A DNA stretch of 58,128 nucleotides from Variovorax sp. J22P240 (GTDB lineage Bacteria > Pseudomonadota > Gammaproteobacteria > Burkholderiales > Burkholderiaceae_C), in contig NZ_JASZYR010000024.1 in the NCBI RefSeq assembly GCF_030316855.1, positions 1-58,128 on the forward strand, in the 5' to 3' direction. Below the pieces are notes generated by a model that ran no database searches, had not been told where the DNA came from, and saw only the letters and a list, made by a program, of their open reading frames with translations. The stretch's first letter is position 1. The number at the start of each line of letters is the position of its first letter. This document shows, in pieces, positions 54,402-58,128 of the stretch. The translations under genes and the position numbers were made by a program.

Positions 54402-55832
54402 ATGGCACGCGTTGAGAAGACCGTTTTCATTAGCTACCGTCGATCAAATGTGCCTTGGGCGCTAGCGGTGTTTCAATACCTGACGAGAACGGGTTACGAC
54501 GTATTTTTTGATTTTCAAGGAATCGCAAGTGGAGATTTTGAAAGCGTCATTCTTGACAACATTAAATCACGCGCGCATTTTCTTGTTTTGTTAACTCCGT
54601 CCGCGCTAGAACGATGCGATGAGCCGGGAGATTGGCTAAGACGTGAAATTGAATACGCGCTCGAGCATCGTCGAAACATTATTCCCCTTATTCTTGAAAG
54701 CTTCGATTTTGGCTTGCCTTCAATAAAGTCGCAGTTGACGGGGAAACTCGCCGCACTCACCCGATACAACGCGCTGAAGGTACCACCTGAGTACTTCGAC
54801 GCAGCGATGACGCGCCTTCACGAGCACTATCTAAATGTTCCGCTCGACGCAATACTGCATCCCGCTTCCGAGCCTGCATTGCAGGCGGTCAAGGAGCAGC
54901 AGGAGGCGGCAGCAACTGCCCGCAGCGTCGAGAAGGTCGAACTGACGGCGCAAGATTGGTTCGAGCAAGGTTTCACGGCGAGTTCTTCACGAGAAAAGAT
55001 CCACGCCTTTAGTCAAGCCATTCGACTTAAGCCGGAATTCTCGGGCGCATTCGTTCAAAGGGGTAATGCCGAGTTGGATATTAAGAATTTTGAAAATGCG
55101 AGAAAAGATTTTGCCGCCGCGCTCGAGATCGCACCTTCAGATCCGGACGCGTATTGTGGTCGCGGCGTCCTCCGACAACTGGAGGGCGATATTGACGGTG
55201 CACTTCAGGATTTCAGCGAGGCAATCCGATTGCAGCCCACTCATACGACAGCATTTGCCTATTTGGGTGCCGCTCGACATAAAAAGGGGGATAGCAAAGG
55301 CGCAGTAAGGGAATTTAGCAAGGTGATAGCGCTGAAGCCGAATGACGCGATGGCATATCATCGTCGGGGCTTAGCTCACCATGGTCTTGGAAAGCTAGAG
55401 TCCGCATTGAACGATTTGAATGAGGCTATTCGAATAAAGCCAAACTTTGCTCAAGCCTTTAATGATAGGGGGCTAATTCGATATGCACTTAACGACCTGC
55501 ATGGCGCAGAATCCGACTTTACCTTAGCAATTCAACACAAAATAACGAATGAGCGAGGCCATTTCCCGAGGTATAGGTACTCAGATGGCAGAGACAATTA
55601 TCTCAGTGGCAATGACGGTGATGTGGACATGCTTGGATTCAAGAACGCAGTTCGACCTGATTCGAGTCAATTCCCAGTCGAAGCGGAGTCGAGTTTGAGA
55701 TTTTCAACATTACTTGGGAATAGGGCCAGAGCTCGTGCTGCGCTCGGCGACGTGGATGGCGCAAAAGGCGATTCCTTGCAATCAAGCCGAATCAAAGGAC
55801 GGGAGGCGACACAATTTGTGGATGGGGCTTAG
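54402..55832 (+). CDS. TIR-TPR protein
   Basis: 476 residues. ATG 54402 is preferred over 54396 because AAGGGG lies six bases before it. The TIR domain (residues ~6-140) has KTVFISYRRSN, GYDVFFDFQGIASGDF and DWLRREIEYALEHRRN, the last with the likely catalytic Glu82. From ~190 come five or six TPR units (for example KIHAFSQAIRLKPEF, ALQDFSEAIRLQPTH, ALNDLNEAIRIKPNF). The DNA is clearly AT-richer than the catabolic genes, with TTT and AAA codons common, suggesting recent transfer. TIR-TPR proteins are probable NADase effectors with protein-sensing repeats. It is intact; no partner gene is adjacent. Confidence 0.88.
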   Translation: MARVEKTVFISYRRSNVPWALAVFQYLTRTGYDVFFDFQGIASGDFESVILDNIKSRAHFLVLLTPSALERCDEPGDWLRREIEYALEHRRNIIPLILESFDFGLPSIKSQLTGKLAALTRYNALKVPPEYFDAAMTRLHEHYLNVPLDAILHPASEPALQAVKEQQEAAATARSVEKVELTAQDWFEQGFTASSSREKIHAFSQAIRLKPEFSGAFVQRGNAELDIKNFENARKDFAAALEIAPSDPDAYCGRGVLRQLEGDIDGALQDFSEAIRLQPTHTTAFAYLGAARHKKGDSKGAVREFSKVIALKPNDAMAYHRRGLAHHGLGKLESALNDLNEAIRIKPNFAQAFNDRGLIRYALNDLHGAESDFTLAIQHKITNERGHFPRYRYSDGRDNYLSGNDGDVDMLGFKNAVRPDSSQFPVEAESSLRFSTLLGNRARARAALGDVDGAKGDSLQSSRIKGREATQFVDGA

Positions 55833-55954
55833 ATCACGAGTTGGGCTACGCGAATCTTCTCCGCAGATTGACGCGGTGGCGAAGATTTTCGAATTCGACA
55901 TGTTAGGCGAGGCGGGGGTCGACGTCAGGACGCGGTCGGCAAATACCTTGTCGT

Positions 55955-56258
55955 GCCAGAAATCAACGAGCCGACGCTTGGATGCAGAACGCAAGCGAAC
56001 AGGGCGTTTGCAGAGGCGCAGCAGCGCCGGATCGGCTTCCAGGCGAAGCCACCTGATCGAACGTCGGCCAGTTGACCAGTCGGACCCCACTGCCCAGCTT
56101 GGGGCAGAACCTCGTGGGCATGATGCGTCCAGCGGCGTCGAGAAGCGCGGCGCGAAACTCCTCATGTTTCAACACCTTACGCGGCCCTCCACGCATTGGA
56201 TTCGCGAAGTACCGGATTTACTTTCTTTCTTGTGACGGTAAATCTGTGACTGCGAGAC
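55955..56258. repeat. ~0.3-kb dispersed repeat, copy B
   Basis: Partner of 40379-40708. The shared minus-strand frame reads KVLKHEEFRAALLDA and VNWPTFDQVASPGS. It joins directly to an IS66-type tnpA start on the same strand, suggesting that the repeats are parts of an IS66-like element or its derivative. Confidence 0.8.
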
Positions 56259-56375
56259 CATGCCAGGCTCGTAGGTGCGCCGTACCAGCGCTGCCTTTTC
56301 AGAGAGGGACCAGCGCCTGCGGCGCTGGTCTTTCAAAATCACTTCCACCGACTCCGTATGCCTAGTCGTATTCAT
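56240..56375 (-). mobile_element. IS66-type TnpA N-terminal fragment
   Basis: From ATG 56375: MNTTRHTESVEVILKDQRRR followed by RWSLSEKAALVRRTYEPGM, the conserved start of IS66-family TnpA (helix-turn-helix). After PGM the expected continuation is lost and sequence of the dispersed repeat begins. Only about 40 residues remain. Confidence 0.7.
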
Positions 56376-56472
56376 AGTCCTATTCCTATCACAAAGATAA
56401 GCGATAGGACGGGACCGGGGAATCAGGGGGCTATTTCATCCGCACCTGTCAATCTTCAACTTCGCTTACCTT

Positions 56473-57455
56473 ATGCAGAAAAATATGGATAACGATATGT
56501 CTCTGCATGTCTTTTACTCGTACTCTCACCGAGACGAACAGTTTCGAGAAAAACTTGCAACTTCTCTCGCGCCGCTTAGGCAGAAAAAACTGATTACAGA
56601 GTGGCACGATCGCAAGATTGCACCAGGCATTAACTGGGACGTGGAAATTAGCACTCAGCTCGAATCTTCAGACTTGGTCCTCGCCCTACTAAGTCCAGAC
56701 TTTCTGGCGTCGGATTACTGTTTCGGCGTCGAAATGGAGCTTGCGTTCACGAGAGTGAAGGAACGCCGCTCGATGCTGGTGCCAATTCTGGTGCGGCCAT
56801 GCATGTGGGAAGAATCTAGATTTAGCGCATTGCAAATGATTCCCAGGGATGCAAAGCCTATTGCGTCCGCGCAATTTCTTGATGAGGCATTGAAGGAGGT
56901 TTCACGGGAAATCCGAGATTTGGTCTTAGACGCCTTGTCTATTTCGAAGCACGAAGAGCCCGAGAAATCTTCCCGGACTAGTTCTGATTCGTCGCTGGAT
57001 ATTGTGCGCAAACAGATTCATGCATATGCAAGACTCTATGAAAAGACTCGACAGCGAATGCCCGCATCGGATACCCGGACAAAGCAGAGATTTTTAAAAG
57101 TTTGCAGTCTCTTGCTACCGCGTCGTATCCGCTACTTGCAGAGCTGTGTCGCAGTCCATCGCCAGGTGAACGCTTGGCGGCAGTCTCAATACTCCAGACG
57201 TTCTCGGATGAAGCATCACTAGAGTTCTTGGTTGAGCTAGTTCGTACCGAAAAACCTTTCGTCGCATACCAGGCGATAAAGGCACTAAAGTTTGCGGTGG
57301 GCGCGCTAGACTCCCTTTCGTATCCAGCCCTGGCAGACGCTCTAGACCGTGTTAAAGGTGTGCTGGACTCGGCAGCAGTTGGCTCTAACACGGATCGGCA
57401 GTTGATGCACCAGACGGCTGTCGAAGAGTTGCGTCGAAATAGTTCGGCCGCTTAA
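56473..57455 (+). pseudogene. TIR protein with helical C-terminus, one frameshift
   Basis: The TIR domain begins LHVFYSYSHRDEQFREKL and includes WHDRKIAPGINWD and DYCFGVEMELAFTRV, with Glu87 or Glu89 as catalytic candidate. A helical linker (DIVRKQIHAYARLYEKTRQR) follows. Near 57085, beside T and A runs, the frame shifts by one base; the next frame continues SLQSLATASYPLLAELCRSP, GERLAAVSILQTFSDEASLE and FVAYQAIKALKFAV, a HEAT-like C-terminus ending at 57455. Restored length is about 327 residues. The DNA is AT-rich like the TIR-TPR gene. It could be intact with a read error. Confidence 0.75.
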
Positions 57456-57520
57456 CAGGCTTCTGAAATACCTCTCCCACCAGTCTGCGCGTGACAGGCC
57501 TCAGGCGTTGGAAGTTGACT

Positions 57521-58128
57521 TCAATTGTGAGTTTCATCGTCGGACCTCCAATATGGTTGCGATGCCAGGGCTGCGAGCCTTTGGTTGACCGCGCGCCGGT
57601 TGAAGCGGTCAGGGTGATATCGGCTCAGGATGTCCCGTTCCTCCTCGTCCATGTCATCGATGAGGTCCTCCCGTAGCTCACGTGATTGGCGCTCGCCGAT
57701 GAGGGCATACACGGATCGGTCGGCCATGAACGCCTGCGGGCCGCCGCAGTCCTCGGGCGGTGCTGCTCTGTGTCCAGCGGTGCACGAGGGATCGAGGGAT
57801 AGCTCAACGCGCGGTCAATCGCTAGGGCCGCCTCGATGCGCAGATCATGAATCCAGCAATCGCCGAAGTCATACTGATAGGTGAATCGCTCGCCGCGTCT
57901 CAGATGCAAGTCGCCAATCGCCACGGCGCGGGCGTCAGTGGAGAAATACAGGCCGCCGTCCTTGCAGACGCCGTACTCGCGACCGTGGATATCGAAGCGA
58001 TGGAGGTGCAGGTCTTCCGTATGCGGTCAATAAACCGCGTCCTGTTCATCGACGCAGATCAAGTGCAGGGGTTGAGCTACGAGGTTGGCAGCGCGATGTT
58101 CCAGGGCAGTAGCGCCTCGTAGTCGTCG
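57521..58128 (-). pseudogene. Plasmid pRiA4b ORF-3-like protein, 8-bp duplication frameshift
   Basis: The minus strand, entering from beyond the window, reads LHRFDIHGREYG, FSTDARAVAIGDLHLRRGER and FTYQYDFGDCWIHDLRIEAA, the hallmark of the pRiA4b ORF-3 (IS1096 TnpR-like) family. At 57785-57800 an 8-bp unit is tandemly duplicated, shifting the frame. Removing one unit restores the family motif AGHRAAPPEDCGGPQAFM and the tail to 57521. The 5' end lies outside the window. The family is linked to mobile elements; its function is poorly known. Confidence 0.78.

Noticed and set aside
1..58128. CRISPR arrays, rRNA, tRNA, integrase or plasmid replication genes
   Set aside because: I looked for regular repeats, cloverleaf-like segments, tyrosine recombinase and rep/par motifs and saw none that I could support.

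Overview
The window is most likely a chromosomal or large-plasmid accessory region of a GC-rich betaproteobacterium of the Comamonadaceae/Burkholderiales type. This rests on acetoacetyl-CoA reductase (PhaB), a NhaR-type LysR regulator beside a BI-1/YccA membrane protein, a Bug/TctC-type solute receptor and an FFLEE-motif protein remnant. It is an inference from protein families; no rRNA or tRNA is present to settle it.

Layout. 0-8 kb: a frameshifted methyltransferase, a Tn3 transposase remnant, a frameshifted TIR membrane protein, a frameshifted phaB, a YccA-like protein, nhaR, an apparently orphan MazF toxin and IS110/ISKra4 debris. 8-14.7 kb: a SIR2 gene overlapping an nSTAND1-TM-TPR gene, facing a divergent NUDIX gene and a gene fusing a deoxyribosyltransferase-like domain to a macro domain, followed by a decayed third gene. 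14.8-25.8 kb: Tn3 debris, DUF2971 and FFLEE pseudogenes, an FRG-domain gene, an ISKra4 element, a second SIR2 gene, more Tn3 debris and a Cap12-like TIR-like gene. 26-29 kb: a DUF4062-nSTAND1-transmembrane-GH19 lysozyme-like protein. 29-37.3 kb: an intact-looking catabolic cluster (LysR, DUF4286, periplasmic-binding-fold protein, SDR, Bug receptor, cupin, aldehyde dehydrogenase, TPP enzyme). 37.3-46.8 kb: small secreted proteins, including a MliC-type lysozyme-inhibitor lipoprotein beside an inverted repeat, mixed with ISKra4, IS110, Tn3 and IS256 remnants, a membrane protein and a CHAT remnant. 47-58 kb: a deoxyribosyltransferase-like/TPR gene, a 1546-residue TIR-STAND protein, a TIR-TPR gene, a TIR gene with a helical C-terminus, and a frameshifted pRiA4b ORF-3-like gene.

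Main theme. Outside the catabolic cluster this is a dense island of predicted NAD+/nucleotide-acting immune genes: four TIR genes, one TIR-like gene, two SIR2 genes, two or three deoxyribosyltransferase-like domains, three STAND NTPases, a NUDIX, a macro domain and an FRG gene. They are separated by fragments of the same few transposons. Five Tn3-family, four ISKra4 and two IS110 pieces recur, which would favour recombination and reshuffling. The two best candidates for undescribed systems are (a) the STAND protein carrying a GH19 peptidoglycan-hydrolase-like effector and (b) the divergent SIR2/nSTAND1 plus NUDIX/macro locus.

Caution. Many genes carry one-base indels in short homopolymers or repeat-unit changes. 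Some may be genuine decay and some may be uncorrected sequencing error, so intact or broken status should be treated as provisional. All family assignments were made by eye from motifs; no database search was run.
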